A stretch of 64,000 nt of DNA from JAJXZJ01 sp050012855 (GTDB lineage: Bacteria > Verrucomicrobiota > Verrucomicrobiia > Limisphaerales > J093). The DNA is taken from contig JBEKGJ010000004.1 in the NCBI GenBank assembly GCA_050012855.1, positions 78,728 through 142,727 of the forward strand. The letters run 5' to 3'. Both the position numbers and the translations under genes were made by a program. The stretch's first letter is position 1, and every line of letters begins with the position of its first letter. The notes beneath the pieces were generated by a model, which worked only from the letters and a program-made list of their open reading frames with translations, had not been told where the DNA came from and did no database searches. Shown piece after piece: positions 33,747 to 43,858 of this stretch.

Positions 33747-34981
33747 GCCTGTTTTGGGGTTTCCGTAAGACTTCCGGCTGGCCGTGCGCGGCGGTCCAGC
33801 AGTTCACGGTAAAAGTCCAAAGTGCGCTCGCCGAAGGCGCGCACCGAGAAATCGGCCGCAATGCGCTCGTGCAGCCCGGCGCGTCCAGCCGTCGTGAGCC
33901 GCGGCCCGCCGGCGATTTCCCGCATCGCCACGGCCAGTTCCGCCACCTTCTCCGGGGCCACCAGCTTGCCGACACCGCCAACGGCAAACGCCTCCGGGAT
34001 GCCATCGAGCGCCGAGGCGACCACTGGTCGGCCACAGGCAAACGCCTCGAGCACCACCCCGGGGAATGCCTCGGTCCCCACCTGCGAATGGACCAGGCAG
34101 TCCAGTGCGTTCATTGCCGCCGGCATGTCCTGGCAGTAAGGGGTCAACCAGGCCTTGCCGGTCAACCCCAGCCGCTGGATGTCGTCACGCAGGAGCTCGG
34201 CCATGTTGCCGCGGCCCACGATCAGGAACCGCCCAGAAGGCGCCTGCGCGTGGATTTGCGCCGCCGCCCGCAAAAACTCGCGCTGGCCCTTGCCGCGCGG
34301 CAGATCGTAGCCGCCAACCATCGCGAAGACGAAGGCGTCGGGTTCCACGCCCCACGCCGCGCGCTGCGCGCCGCCGTCGGCGATGCCAAAACGATTGGTA
34401 TCAATGCCACCGTGGAGGACGCGGATTTTCGTGCGGTCGCCTTGGAGCGGAGGCCGGTGCCGGCGCTCTGGCGTGGGCGAATCCGGCTCGTCCACCCCCT
34501 CGCGCAGCACCCGCGCGACAAAGGCAGACACTGCGATCAGAGCATCGCACTGGCCCAGCAGGAAACGGCGGCTGGGCCAGGAGGCCGGGCTCTTGGCGAG
34601 GTGGCGGGTGAGCACGATCTTCGGCCGCGCACCGGAGAGCCGCGCCGCGAGGATGGTCGGCCAGATGTCGCGGCCGTGGTGGCTGTGGACGATTTCGATG
34701 CGATGACGCCGGATCAGGCGCGCGACGCGCCCGATCAACGCCAGTTTGAGCGGACCCTCGGTGCCGGTGTCGGCGAACGGGACACCCAGCGCCCGAATGG
34801 TGGGTGCGAATTCGCGGCCGTCCGGTCCGGCCAGCCACACGTCCTGGCCAAGCCCGCGCAGCGCACCGGCGAGTTTCACGCACTGGTCATCGGTCCCACC
34901 GCCGGAGAGGCGGGAGTTGAACTGGAGGATGCGCAGGGGCGCACCCTCGGGCGGGCTGGAGTTGGTCGCCGAACCGGTCAT
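33743..34981 (-). CDS. Glycosyltransferase family 4
   Basis: This 412-residue GT-B glycosyltransferase has SRLSGGGTDDQCVKLA, IVHSHHGRDIWPTILAARL, FVFAMVGGYDLPRGKGQ (start of the C-terminal domain) and the donor-site EAFPGVVLEAFACGRPVVAS with the E-x7-E motif. It retains nucleotide-sugar specificity that cannot be read from sequence. It overlaps its neighbours by ATGA junctions on both sides. Confidence 0.9.
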   Translation of the reverse strand: MTGSATNSSPPEGAPLRILQFNSRLSGGGTDDQCVKLAGALRGLGQDVWLAGPDGREFAPTIRALGVPFADTGTEGPLKLALIGRVARLIRRHRIEIVHSHHGRDIWPTILAARLSGARPKIVLTRHLAKSPASWPSRRFLLGQCDALIAVSAFVARVLREGVDEPDSPTPERRHRPPLQGDRTKIRVLHGGIDTNRFGIADGGAQRAAWGVEPDAFVFAMVGGYDLPRGKGQREFLRAAAQIHAQAPSGRFLIVGRGNMAELLRDDIQRLGLTGKAWLTPYCQDMPAAMNALDCLVHSQVGTEAFPGVVLEAFACGRPVVASALDGIPEAFAVGGVGKLVAPEKVAELAVAMREIAGGPRLTTAGRAGLHERIAADFSVRAFGERTLDFYRELLDRRARPAGSLTETPKQA

Positions 34982-36159
34982 GGTTCCTCCAACGCTTGGA
35001 GCAACGCCGCCCGGTAAGCGGCGCGCGAGTTCTGCTCGGCATACGCACCCGCAGCGGCGATGAATTCCGCCGTGCGTTCCGCGGACAGTCCGGCCGTCTC
35101 GCGGATTCGATCCGCCAACGCCGCGGCATCGCCGGACGGAAACAGCAGTCCCAGCCGGTAGTCCCGCGTCAGGCGGCCGAGCAACTGTTCGTCCGAGGCA
35201 ATGACCGGCTTGCGCGCCGCTGCGGCTTGCGACAATACCGCGCTGATGCCGAAATGATTCAGATAAGGCAGCAGGACCACGTCAGCGGCGGCGAAGGCGA
35301 GCCGCTCTTCGGCGGAGGAAACGTAGCGGTCAATCAAGCGCGCACGTCCCTGGCGCGTGAGTTCTGCGAGGTCGAGCGCCGTCTCGCCCTGGGGGTTCTG
35401 CCGGCCCACGCAAAGCAGGAAAGCCGGTTCACTCGCGGAAACCAGGCGCATGGCCGCGACGGCCACATGCAAGCCCTTCCGCCGATAACCGCCGCCATAA
35501 AAGAGGAACACGCGCCGGCCGGGCGGCACGCCGAGTTGGCGGCGGGCCTCGAAACTGTCAGCGTCGTAACCGGCCGGGCATGGGTTGGGAAGAAAGTAAA
35601 TCGGCGCCGGCGGAAATTCCGCCCGGCGAGCGCGAACCAGGTACGGGTCCAGCAACAGCAAGGGCCGCAGCCAACCACGACCGATCAAACGGCGGAAGCC
35701 GGCTTGTTTGAGCCACCGGTTCGGCGACCACGGCGACGCCGCCATGAAGCGCGGACGATGGTAAATCCCGCCCATGCGCCCGCGTAACCCGGCCGGTGGC
35801 AGGCATCCAACCGCCGCGCGTCGGAAAAGCGTCGAGGCCAGTTCGTCGAACTCGCACAGAAACACCCGCGGCGCGCCCGACTCGGCCAGGCAGAGCTGCA
35901 CCGAACGCAGCGTGCTGCCACCACGGCGCCGACCGTTGGGTTCGACGACCGCCAGCAGCTTCACCCGCGCCAAAAGGTCGCCCAGGCTGTCGGCGAGGAC
36001 GGCCTTCGCGGGCGGGCGCAAGTCCACCGCCAGCGTCAACTGGTAGCCGGCGAACAACAAATCCTCGGTGATGAACCGCAACCAGCCGGGATGGTGCCCT
36101 TCGACCTGCGGTTCGTAGAGCAGGAGCGCGGGGGCGGGTGGGCCGACGGTGGCGGTCAT
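34978..36159 (-). CDS. Glycosyltransferase (GT4-like)
   Basis: This 393-residue GT-B protein has LLLYEPQVEGHHPGWLRFI at the N-terminus, RVFLFYGGGYRRKGLHVAV in the C-terminal domain and ADVVLLPYLNHFGISAVLS near the donor site. It lies in the ATGA-coupled operon between the GT2 and GT4 genes. The ATG at 36159 is set by the overlap with the upstream stop and by the start of the conserved domain. The substrate is unknown. Confidence 0.82.
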   Translation of the reverse strand: MTATVGPPAPALLLYEPQVEGHHPGWLRFITEDLLFAGYQLTLAVDLRPPAKAVLADSLGDLLARVKLLAVVEPNGRRRGGSTLRSVQLCLAESGAPRVFLCEFDELASTLFRRAAVGCLPPAGLRGRMGGIYHRPRFMAASPWSPNRWLKQAGFRRLIGRGWLRPLLLLDPYLVRARRAEFPPAPIYFLPNPCPAGYDADSFEARRQLGVPPGRRVFLFYGGGYRRKGLHVAVAAMRLVSASEPAFLLCVGRQNPQGETALDLAELTRQGRARLIDRYVSSAEERLAFAAADVVLLPYLNHFGISAVLSQAAAARKPVIASDEQLLGRLTRDYRLGLLFPSGDAAALADRIRETAGLSAERTAEFIAAAGAYAEQNSRAAYRAALLQALEEP

Positions 36160-36938
36160 GCGGCGGGAGGCGCCGGCCGTTGCGCGGCGCGGGCTTTGGC
36201 ATAGCGCAAGAAGGTGTAGAACGCCGTCATCCAGGCGATGCTGTAACCCTGCCAACCATCGAGGAAACCGCGTTTCAGCGCATAGCCGCGCCAAAAACGC
36301 CACGCCGGGCGGAACCACAAATCGAGCAGAGTCACCCGCTGGCCGTTGGCCGAGCATTGGCGAACAAAGGCATCGGCATAGGCGATCGTCTTGGCAATCT
36401 GATGCTCGAAGGTTTCCATCGAATAGTGCAGCAGGTCCGCGCGCAGGCGGCCGGTCGGACCTTCCACGACCAGTTTGTCATGCGGATCAATTCCGGTCCA
36501 CTTCGCCCGGCCACGTTGCCACAAGCGCGTTTGCCGGTCGGGGTACCAGTCGCCGTGGCGGATCCATCGGCCGCAATAAAACGACCGCCGCGGAAAACTG
36601 TACGCGGTAAAGGCCTCCGCCCGCCCTCCCGAGTCGAACAGCGCGGCAATCTCGGTGCGCAGCGGCGCGGAGACGACTTCGTCGGCGTCCAGACCCAGCA
36701 CCCAAGGCTGGTTCGCCCGGGCCGCCGCGGAGTTTTTTTGGGCGATGTGCCCCTTCCACGGCTCGCGAAAAACGCTCGCCCCGTGGCGGTGCGCGATCGT
36801 CTCGGTGCCGTCGGTGACTTCCTCGTTGAGGACGACGATGATTTCCGCCGCCCAGTCGGCGACGCTTTCCAGCGCGCGACCGACCCGGTGCGCCTCGGCG
36901 CCGGAGATCAGGCAGACGGAGAGGGGCAGCTTTTTCAT
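36156..36938 (-). CDS. Glycosyltransferase family 2 (WaaE/KdtX-like)
   Basis: This 260-residue GT2 protein has the donor motif VLGLDADEVV, SLSVCLISGAEA-like N-terminal strand PLSVCLISGAEAHRVG and RLWQRGRAKWTGIDPHDKL typical of LPS core beta-1,4-glucosyltransferases of the WaaE/KdtX type. It adds a sugar to a lipid-linked or LPS acceptor at the cytoplasmic face. It is first in the four-gene operon. The ATG at 36938 is preferred over a TTG two codons upstream. Confidence 0.88.
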   Translation of the reverse strand: MKKLPLSVCLISGAEAHRVGRALESVADWAAEIIVVLNEEVTDGTETIAHRHGASVFREPWKGHIAQKNSAAARANQPWVLGLDADEVVSAPLRTEIAALFDSGGRAEAFTAYSFPRRSFYCGRWIRHGDWYPDRQTRLWQRGRAKWTGIDPHDKLVVEGPTGRLRADLLHYSMETFEHQIAKTIAYADAFVRQCSANGQRVTLLDLWFRPAWRFWRGYALKRGFLDGWQGYSIAWMTAFYTFLRYAKARAAQRPAPPAA

Positions 36939-37120
36939 CGTCAATCCGGCGGTCCTGGCTCAGAGTGATGGCCGATGTCGTCCGCCGGTTGGACCCACTT
37001 CTACAATACGACCCGGGCCGCCCGCAAAATAATTGTCGTGGATCCCGGCTTCCTTGGATACAGACGGCATGAGGTGGTCGCCAGATAGCGTCCCTCGTTG
37101 GGGCGCAAGAAAACACACAC

Positions 37121-37720
37121 TCATTTCTTAGGTTGCGACGCGTAAAGTTGCGGATTGAGATTGGCGTCGTTGTACATTTTGAACTGGCGGTAGAGTTTGA
37201 AGCGCTGCCTGCCCGTCGGCAGGCTGGTCAACAGGGTTTCCAGGCAGCCCGACAGGTCCTGCAATTGTTCGGTCAGCGTCGCATGGCGGGCCGAGCATTG
37301 ACGTCGTTGCGCCACCGGGGCGGACGCGCGGTCCGACTCGATGCGCATGTGGTAGAGCTTGAGCGCCAGGATCGAGAGTCGGTCAATCATCATCCCCGGC
37401 GTCTCCGAGTGGAGCGGAACGTCCGCACCCGCGGGGGGTAGTTGCTCCAGCAGCCAGAGGTCAACCTTCTCGATGGCATCGTTGCGAAGCTGATTGCAGC
37501 GATCAATGACCCGCTTGGCCTGGCGTACGCGCTCCGGACCGAGGTCGTCGCGCCGGGCAATGTCCTCTTCGTGCCACAATTCGAAGTTCATTCGATGGTT
37601 GTGCTCAATGGCGTTCCAAGGCAGGCCCGTCGCCGCCGGCGTCGGCCCGTCATGCCACTGCTCCGTCCACTGCGCTTGCGCGCGCACAATTTCATCCACG
37701 CGAAGGATCGGCTCGTTCAT
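37121..37720 (-). CDS. DUF4254 domain-containing protein
   Basis: This 199-residue helical protein of the DUF4254 family has NFELWHEEDIARR, CNQLRNDAIEKVD and ETPGMMIDRLSILALKLYH. These proteins occur in LPS or exopolysaccharide gene clusters next to glycosyltransferases; the biochemical role is unknown. The ATG at 37720 is chosen; residues before it in the longer frame are not family-like. Confidence 0.85.
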   Translation of the reverse strand: MNEPILRVDEIVRAQAQWTEQWHDGPTPAATGLPWNAIEHNHRMNFELWHEEDIARRDDLGPERVRQAKRVIDRCNQLRNDAIEKVDLWLLEQLPPAGADVPLHSETPGMMIDRLSILALKLYHMRIESDRASAPVAQRRQCSARHATLTEQLQDLSGCLETLLTSLPTGRQRFKLYRQFKMYNDANLNPQLYASQPKK

Positions 37721-38245
37721 ATATAACGCTTGCCGAAGCTGACCTGTTTTTTGCCCGGCTGTAAAGGGGCGCTGCATCCGAAGGTTCGATTCGAATCCTT
37801 GAGGCGGGTCCGACCCGCGGTTCGCCGGGAGAGGTCCACACTTGGAAGGCAGACCCGACGGCCCCTTTGCTGGGCCTGCTTCGTTGGCGGAGAGCGGGCC
37901 CCGTGCCCCGTGCGCCGAACGTTTACGCGCCTTCCCCTGGCACGTTGGAGGGGACCTGGGAAAGGCTGATTTTAATCGTCAGCGCCACGAAGGCAGGCCA
38001 CCATCGGGGAGCATGATGTCTGGCCACTGCATCGAGATTGACCATGTGAAACGCGTCGCCCGAGGGGCGGTTGATCGAGCCCGTCCGAACGCCAGGATGC
38101 GCCCGCCGGGGTGGTGGATGCTCGACTGCCTGGGTGCGGTCATTCATGTTGCGGTTCCTGACCACCCAAGAATCGTGGCCCGCGCCGTCCCGGCGGGCAC
38201 GGACGACCGCCGGTGCTTCTACGGAAACCCTGAGTCTGCTTCGCC
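37721..38245. other. Intergenic region, no gene seen
   Basis: No coding region with family resemblance occurs in these 525 bp. A tRNA-like scrap (GGCTGTAAAGG followed by AAGGTTCGATTCGAATCCTT) lies near 37759-37801 but does not fold as a tRNA. Promoters for the divergent genes on either side are expected but were not identified with confidence. Confidence 0.4.
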
Positions 38246-39337
38246 ATGATGACCCCCAGCCACGCCGGTTCGCCGGCTCGCATCCTGATGCTCAAGGGGC
38301 ACAGCGCCGGGGTGGGCGACTTGTTGCGCAGTTCGGCCGCGTGGAGGGTGCTCCACACGGTCTTCCCGGCGGCCGAAATGCATCTGCTGTTCCTCACCCG
38401 CGACCCCGGCGCCGCCGCGGAGGCATTGATCCGGGAGCATCACTTGCTGCGGAGTTTCAACGTGGTGGACAAGCGGACGCACACGGGGGCGGAGTGGCGG
38501 CGGTTCCTGCGGGAGGTCCGCGCCGTCGGGGACCGCGTCCGGCCGGACTTGGTGATCGATTTTGAGCCGAGCGGGCTGCGAACCTCGTTGCTGACCCGGT
38601 GGCTCGGCCTCCGCTTCCGGGCGCGGACCGTCGGCATCGCCACCCAACCGGGACGAGGATGGTTCTATCGGGTGGCTGCGCCTTCGCCCAAGCGGTTTGC
38701 GGCGGCACGGGGCCTCGCCTGGCCGTTGGAGTACACGAACCGGGATTTCGTGGCGCTGGCCGCGTTGGGCCTGGAGCGGGCCGGGCGGCCGATCGAGTTG
38801 CGCGAAACGGAGGCGGCGAAGGCGTTCCGCACTTCCTTGCGGGCGCGCCATCGCTTGCCGGAGAGCGCGCGGCTGTTGGGACTGAACATTGGTTGTGGGA
38901 CGGCGGGCGCCGACGCCCGAAGGTGTGATCTTCATCTCGTTTCGGAACTCGCGGCGGAACTGCAAAGGCAGCATGGGTTCCACCTCGTGCTCAACGGCGC
39001 GCCCAACGAAAAAGCGATCAACGAGGACTTCCTGCGCCTGCACCAGACGCAATGCACATCGCCGGTGATTGACCTGGCGGGAAGGAGCAGCTTGCTTGAA
39101 CTCGCGGGTGCCATCAACGCCTGCGAATTGTTCATCTCGAGCAATAGCGGACCGTTCCACATGGCCGTGGCCCTGGGCGTGCCGACCTTGGGGGTCTTCA
39201 ACGGAGACGAGCGGACGCATTTCCACCACGATCCGTGGGTGCGGTGCTGTGTGGCCCCCACCCCGGACCATCTTCCGGCATTGCGGGCGGCGGCGGCCGA
39301 GCTGCTGGCGGCCGGCCGGTCACAGCCGGCGCCATGA
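38246..39337 (+). CDS. Glycosyltransferase family 9 (heptosyltransferase-like)
   Basis: This 363-residue GT9 protein has KGHSAGVGDLLRSSAAWR near the start, LLGLNIGCGTAGADARR and the donor-site ISSNSGPFHMAVALGVPTLGV. Members such as WaaC and WaaF add heptose to LPS core. It is the first of three consecutive GT9 genes. Two ATGs begin the frame. The activated sugar is not determined. Confidence 0.88.
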   Translation: MMTPSHAGSPARILMLKGHSAGVGDLLRSSAAWRVLHTVFPAAEMHLLFLTRDPGAAAEALIREHHLLRSFNVVDKRTHTGAEWRRFLREVRAVGDRVRPDLVIDFEPSGLRTSLLTRWLGLRFRARTVGIATQPGRGWFYRVAAPSPKRFAAARGLAWPLEYTNRDFVALAALGLERAGRPIELRETEAAKAFRTSLRARHRLPESARLLGLNIGCGTAGADARRCDLHLVSELAAELQRQHGFHLVLNGAPNEKAINEDFLRLHQTQCTSPVIDLAGRSSLLELAGAINACELFISSNSGPFHMAVALGVPTLGVFNGDERTHFHHDPWVRCCVAPTPDHLPALRAAAAELLAAGRSQPAP

Positions 39338-39407
39338 GGGACAAACCGCAGGACGCAGCCTGCCCGGCCCGCCTCGCGGCGACGCTCGAGCCGTCGGCGC
39401 CTCCCCA

Positions 39408-40478
39408 ATGAATGCCAACGCGGAATTCTACGCGGTGACGCGCGCGGCGCGGCGCGTGCTGGTCATTGATCCCGGAATGCTCGGCGACGCGGTCCACCTC
39501 CTGCCGGCGCTGCACGACCTTCGCCGCCAGTATCCGCAGGCGGAACTGCACACGGTGAGCAGCCCGGTCGGCGCGCAGGTGCTTGAGCTTGCGGGTTGCG
39601 TGGACCACCAATGGGTGTTGGAACAAGCCTCCGAACGTCGCAGCCTGGTTGACCAACTTCGGGTCCTCCGCGCGCTTCGCCGCCAGCAGTTCGACGTGTC
39701 CATCAACTTCGGCGACAACGAGCGAAATCTCATTTACGCCGGACTGATTGGGGCGCGTCACCGCCTTGGTCGCTGGCCGGGGCGCCAGCATTGGTGGCTG
39801 CGTTGGTGCATCGAACATTGGGTGCATGTGGATGACCTCGCGTCACCCGCCTTCGAGCAACGGCGGCGGATTCTTGCGGGTGCGGGCATTCCCCTCGGAA
39901 CGGTCCGCTTCGATCTGGCGATCCCGGCGGCGGCGGTCGTGCGGGCAGCGGCGGCGGTCCCGAACCACGCAGTTCATTTTTCCATCAATGCGAGCAGCCC
40001 GCTGAAGGAATGGCCGCTTGAACATTGGGTGACCGTGGCGCGGGAGCTGCTCGCGGCGGACCCGGCGCTGTGTCTCGTGGCCACCGGAAGCGCCAGCCCG
40101 CGCGAGCAGGAACGGCTGGAACGGTTCACGGCAGAGGTGCGGCATCCGCGTCTGATCGTGCTCCCGGCGGGCCCGACCGTGGCGGACCTGGCCGCGGTGC
40201 TGCAGCGGTGTTGCCTGCATGTCGGCGCGGATTCCGGGGTGATCCATCTGGCCGCGGCCCTCGGCACGCGCGTGTTGGCGTTGTTCCGCGAATACACCGA
40301 TGCCGCTGCCTGGATGCCGGAGTCTCCCCCGCACCGGGTCTTGAGCGCACCGTGTCGTTGCGTCAACCAGGCGCAGGCACCTTGTGCGGCGCAAGGGCGG
40401 GCCGAGTGCCTCGCCGGCATCGCCCCTGGGCTTGTCCTGGAGAACATCCGTGGGATGATTTGCTCTCGGGAAACCTGA
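39408..40478 (+). CDS. Glycosyltransferase family 9 (heptosyltransferase-like)
   Basis: This 356-residue GT9 protein has VLVIDPGMLGDAVHLLPAL, the acceptor-site DVSINFGDNERNLIYAGLI, HFSINASSPLKEWPLEHW and HVGADSGVIHLAAALGTRVL. A cysteine-rich stretch near the end (PCRCVNQAQAPCAAQGRAEC) is shared with WaaF-like enzymes. The ATG at 39408 follows the upstream GT9 stop by 70 bp and gives the normal family N-terminus. Confidence 0.88.
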   Translation: MNANAEFYAVTRAARRVLVIDPGMLGDAVHLLPALHDLRRQYPQAELHTVSSPVGAQVLELAGCVDHQWVLEQASERRSLVDQLRVLRALRRQQFDVSINFGDNERNLIYAGLIGARHRLGRWPGRQHWWLRWCIEHWVHVDDLASPAFEQRRRILAGAGIPLGTVRFDLAIPAAAVVRAAAAVPNHAVHFSINASSPLKEWPLEHWVTVARELLAADPALCLVATGSASPREQERLERFTAEVRHPRLIVLPAGPTVADLAAVLQRCCLHVGADSGVIHLAAALGTRVLALFREYTDAAAWMPESPPHRVLSAPCRCVNQAQAPCAAQGRAECLAGIAPGLVLENIRGMICSRET

Positions 40479-40601
40479 CGGGCGCGATGACTCCCGCTGC
40501 CAGCGGCCGACAAACTGCTCGCCTCCCGATGGGCGGACGGCCATAGTGCCGGAGCGTCACATGCTGTCGTTCCTGTTCAAAATCCGGGGGCTGCGGTGCT
40601 C

Positions 40602-41588
40602 ATGACCGACACGCCAAACATCCTCCTCATCCGGCTCAAGTCGATCGGAGACGTGGTACTCACGCTGCCCGCGGTGAACCTGGTCCGCGACAATTTTCCC
40701 TCCGCCCGGATCCGCTTCCTGACGTCGAAGGAAAATGTCGCGATCGTCAGCGGGTGCGCGGCGGTTGATGAGATCATCGCCCTCGACCGGGCCGCCTACC
40801 GGCGGAAGGACCTCAAGACGATTTGCGCCGGGACCTTTCGGCTGGTGCGGCGCTTGCGGCGGGAGCGGTTCTCCCTCGCGGTGGACCTTCAGGGCTACGG
40901 CGAGACGGCGCTGCTGACGTGGCTCACGCGCGCGCCGCAGCGCTGGGGCAGCGTGTATCGCCGCGGCCGGCGTTGGGCCTATACGCGGGGAGTGACGCGA
41001 ATCGAGACGCTCCATCCCGTTGAATGGAACCGGCGCTTGCTGACGGAATGCGGCTTGAAGCCGATGCCGGTGCGAAACGAGTTCGTTCTGCAGGAAGGCG
41101 AAGTCGAATCGGCACGGAGATTCCTGGCCGAGCACGGCGGCGATCCGGCCAAACCGATTTTGTACCTGCAGGCGTTCACCAGTTCGCCGCAGAAGAACTG
41201 GCCGATGGAGAGCTACCTGGCCCTAGCGAACCACTGGCGCACGCGCGGAGTCCAAGTGGTGTTCGCCGGCGGACCGGCGAATCTGGCGGCGCTCGAGCCC
41301 GCGCAACGGGCCGGCTTCGTGGTCGCGGCAGGACTGCCCACGTTAACTGTCGCCGGGCTGATGAAGCTTTCCACCTTGATTGTGGGTGGCGACACCGGTT
41401 TTCTCCACCTCGCCGTGGCCTTGGGAAAACGGGTGCTCATGCTGATGAGGATGAGTGGCGCCGGCAGTCCCATCCCGTACGGCCATCCTGACTGGGTGAT
41501 GGCGCCACCGGGCGGGTCACCGATGGATGCGATTGGCCTTGAGGAAGTGGTGCGGGCCAGCGCCAACGCCTTCTTGGTGAAAGCCTGA
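40602..41588 (+). CDS. Glycosyltransferase family 9 (heptosyltransferase-like)
   Basis: This 328-residue GT9 protein has ILLIRLKSIGDVVLTLPAV, the classic heptosyltransferase N-terminus, AVDLQGYGETALLTWL, QAFTSSPQKNWPMESYLAL and LIVGGDTGFLHLAVALGKRV. It is probably an LPS core heptosyltransferase. The ATG at 40602 is chosen; a GTG two codons earlier is possible. It completes the GT9 trio. Confidence 0.9.
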   Translation: MTDTPNILLIRLKSIGDVVLTLPAVNLVRDNFPSARIRFLTSKENVAIVSGCAAVDEIIALDRAAYRRKDLKTICAGTFRLVRRLRRERFSLAVDLQGYGETALLTWLTRAPQRWGSVYRRGRRWAYTRGVTRIETLHPVEWNRRLLTECGLKPMPVRNEFVLQEGEVESARRFLAEHGGDPAKPILYLQAFTSSPQKNWPMESYLALANHWRTRGVQVVFAGGPANLAALEPAQRAGFVVAAGLPTLTVAGLMKLSTLIVGGDTGFLHLAVALGKRVLMLMRMSGAGSPIPYGHPDWVMAPPGGSPMDAIGLEEVVRASANAFLVKA

Positions 41589-41978
41589 TTCTGAAGCTAA
41601 AGCCAACGGATGAAATGGCCCGTCTGCCTTCCGGGCTTCCTTCAACGCCTTCAGTTCCTCCCGCGCCCGGCGTCCTCGCGTTCGACGGCGGTTTTCGCAA
41701 CCTACGAAGATCCGGTCTGGCCCCGCTGGCGGAGGCCGGTCACCGCCCCGTTAGTATGGAGGAGTTTGGCGTGAACCCCGCCCGGCACGCCGCCGCTCTC
41801 GCTCCAGCGCATCACGGTGCGCCCCCGTTCGCGGAACTGGAAGCACTTCAAACGGTGGTGGGACGGACTGGGCTCGCGCTGAAGCGGGGCGGCCCCGATG
41901 CCGGCCCGTGCCGGCAGACAGCTTCGGGAAAACTGCTCGCTTCGCGGCCCCGCGGCCCGGCATACTGCCTTCGCCAAC
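41589..41978. other. Intergenic region with possible gene remnant
   Basis: No intact gene is seen. On the plus strand, 41774-41884 reads as a protein-like C-terminus (RNWKHFKRWWDGLGSR followed by a stop), closed upstream by an in-frame TGA. It could be the end of a decayed gene. Nothing else was recognised. Confidence 0.35.
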
Positions 41979-43832
41979 ATGATCGCGTTCCTCGCCAAAG
42001 TCTGGGGGCTGGCCCGGCCGTATCGGTTGCGGCTGTTCCTGGGTGTCCTCACGGGTGTGATCAGCGGTTTGATCGAACCGCTGATGATCGCGACGGTGAC
42101 GCTGGTGTACGGCCTGATCTTCCCGACGGCCAACGCCCCGGCGCTCAGCACCCAGTTTGCGGGCGCGATGCAGCGGGCTCCGGCGTTCGCCCAGGGCTGG
42201 TTGGAATTCATGCACGGCTGGCTGCAATCCGCCGAGGTTTCGCTGGCGAGCGGAGTGCGCCAACACCCGGCGGCGCTCGTCGGCCTGGTGGGGCTCATCC
42301 CGGCGGTGATGTTTCTCCGCGGGCTGTTCTCCTACCTGAACATCTATCTGCTGCAATGGGCGGCGGTGCGCGCGATCACCGACCTGCGGGTCCGCCTCTT
42401 CACCCACCTGTTGAACCTGTCCGCCAGCTTCTTCAGCCGCACCAGTAGTGGCGAACTGATGTCGCGCATGATGAGCGACACGCAGGCCCTGCAGAACGTC
42501 ATCAGCAGCGCCACCGCGGTGATCGTCAAGGACCCCGTCACGCTCGTCAGCCTGCTGGCCTACCTGCTGTGGCAGCAACCATCGCTGACGCTGCTCTCGC
42601 TGGCCATGCTGCCCGTCTGCATGGTGCCGATCGTCATCTACAGCCGCAAGGTCCGGCAGGCCAGCCGGGCGCTGCAAACGCACACCGCGGAATTGACCGG
42701 GGTGGTGGGGGAAGCCTTCACGGGCAATCGGATCATCAAGGCCTACAACCTGGAGGACACCGTCACGGGCCAGTTCCGGGACACGGCCAAAAAGTTTATC
42801 GGGCATTACATGCGGATCATTCGGTCCTCCGAGGCGCCGGGGCCGTTGCTGGAGTTCTTCGGAGCGGTGGGCGTGGCGCTCGTGTTTCTTTATCTCCTGC
42901 TGCACGGGCGCACGCTGCCAAACTCGACTGGCTTCCTGACGGTGATCATTTCGATCTTCGCGATGTACCGGCCGTTGAAGAACCTGACCCGGCTGCACAA
43001 CAACCTGGAGCAGGCGCGGGCGGCCAGCGAGCGGGTTTTCGAGCTGCTGGCCATGCATAGTACGATCCCCGAGCCGGCGCACCCGCAGGAATTGCGCGCC
43101 GCGGGGGCGGACATCCAGTTTGACGGGGTGGATTTCGCCTACGGCGGGACGCCGGTGCTGCACAACATCAAGCTGACGATCCCGGCCGGCCAGGTGGTGG
43201 CGCTGGTCGGCCCCAGCGGTTCCGGCAAGACGACACTGACCAACCTCCTGCTCCGCTTCTACGATCCGCAAGCGGGCGCCGTGCGGATTGGCGGTCGCGA
43301 CCTGCGCGAGGTTTCCACCCGACAACTCCGCGGCCAAATCGCCGTGGTGACGCAGGAGACGGTGCTGTTCAACGACACCATCGGGCGCAACATCGAACTG
43401 GGACGCCCCGGGTCAGGCGAGGAAGCGGTGCGGGAGGCTGCCCGGCACGCCCACGCGGAGGATTTCATCCTCGAGAAACCGGGCGGTTTCGCGGCGGTGA
43501 TTGGCGAGAAGGGCGTGCTGCTGTCGGGGGGGCAGCGACAGCGGATCGCCATCGCGCGGGCCCTGCTGCGGGACGCGCCGATCCTGATCCTCGACGAGGC
43601 GACCAGTTCCCTGGACACCGACTCGGAGCGGGCGGTGCAGGCCGCGCTGGAAACTTTGATGCGAGGCCGCACGACGATCTGCATTGCGCACCGGCTTTCG
43701 ACCATCCAGAACGCCAATTTGATCGTGGTGCTGGACGGGGGACGCATCGTCGAAACCGGGACGCACGCGGAACTGCTGGAACGTGACGGCGTTTACCGGC
43801 GTCTCCACGAACTGCAGTTCCGGACGGCCTAA
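41979..43832 (+). CDS. ABC transporter, MsbA-like lipid/polysaccharide exporter
   Basis: This 617-residue half-transporter has six membrane helices (about residues 15-330) and an ATPase domain with Walker A GPSGSGKTT, Q-loop VTQETVLFND, signature LSGGQRQRIAIARAL, Walker B ILILDEATSSLD and switch histidine IAHRLST. It is most like MsbA, which flips lipid A-core across the inner membrane, consistent with the heptosyltransferases upstream and the O-antigen-ligase-like gene downstream. The ATG at 41979 begins the family-type N-terminus. Confidence 0.92.
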   Translation: MIAFLAKVWGLARPYRLRLFLGVLTGVISGLIEPLMIATVTLVYGLIFPTANAPALSTQFAGAMQRAPAFAQGWLEFMHGWLQSAEVSLASGVRQHPAALVGLVGLIPAVMFLRGLFSYLNIYLLQWAAVRAITDLRVRLFTHLLNLSASFFSRTSSGELMSRMMSDTQALQNVISSATAVIVKDPVTLVSLLAYLLWQQPSLTLLSLAMLPVCMVPIVIYSRKVRQASRALQTHTAELTGVVGEAFTGNRIIKAYNLEDTVTGQFRDTAKKFIGHYMRIIRSSEAPGPLLEFFGAVGVALVFLYLLLHGRTLPNSTGFLTVIISIFAMYRPLKNLTRLHNNLEQARAASERVFELLAMHSTIPEPAHPQELRAAGADIQFDGVDFAYGGTPVLHNIKLTIPAGQVVALVGPSGSGKTTLTNLLLRFYDPQAGAVRIGGRDLREVSTRQLRGQIAVVTQETVLFNDTIGRNIELGRPGSGEEAVREAARHAHAEDFILEKPGGFAAVIGEKGVLLSGGQRQRIAIARALLRDAPILILDEATSSLDTDSERAVQAALETLMRGRTTICIAHRLSTIQNANLIVVLDGGRIVETGTHAELLERDGVYRRLHELQFRTA

Positions 43833-43858
43833 CCGGGCGCGCCCAGGCACGTCGGAAC

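Noticed and set aside
37759..37805. Possible tRNA: GGCTGTAAAGG (tRNA-Tyr-like anticodon loop) followed by GGTTCGATTCGAATCC (T-arm-like).
   Set aside because: The T loop would be 12 nt, the anticodon stem does not pair fully, and no acceptor or D arm can be built. At most it is a scrap.
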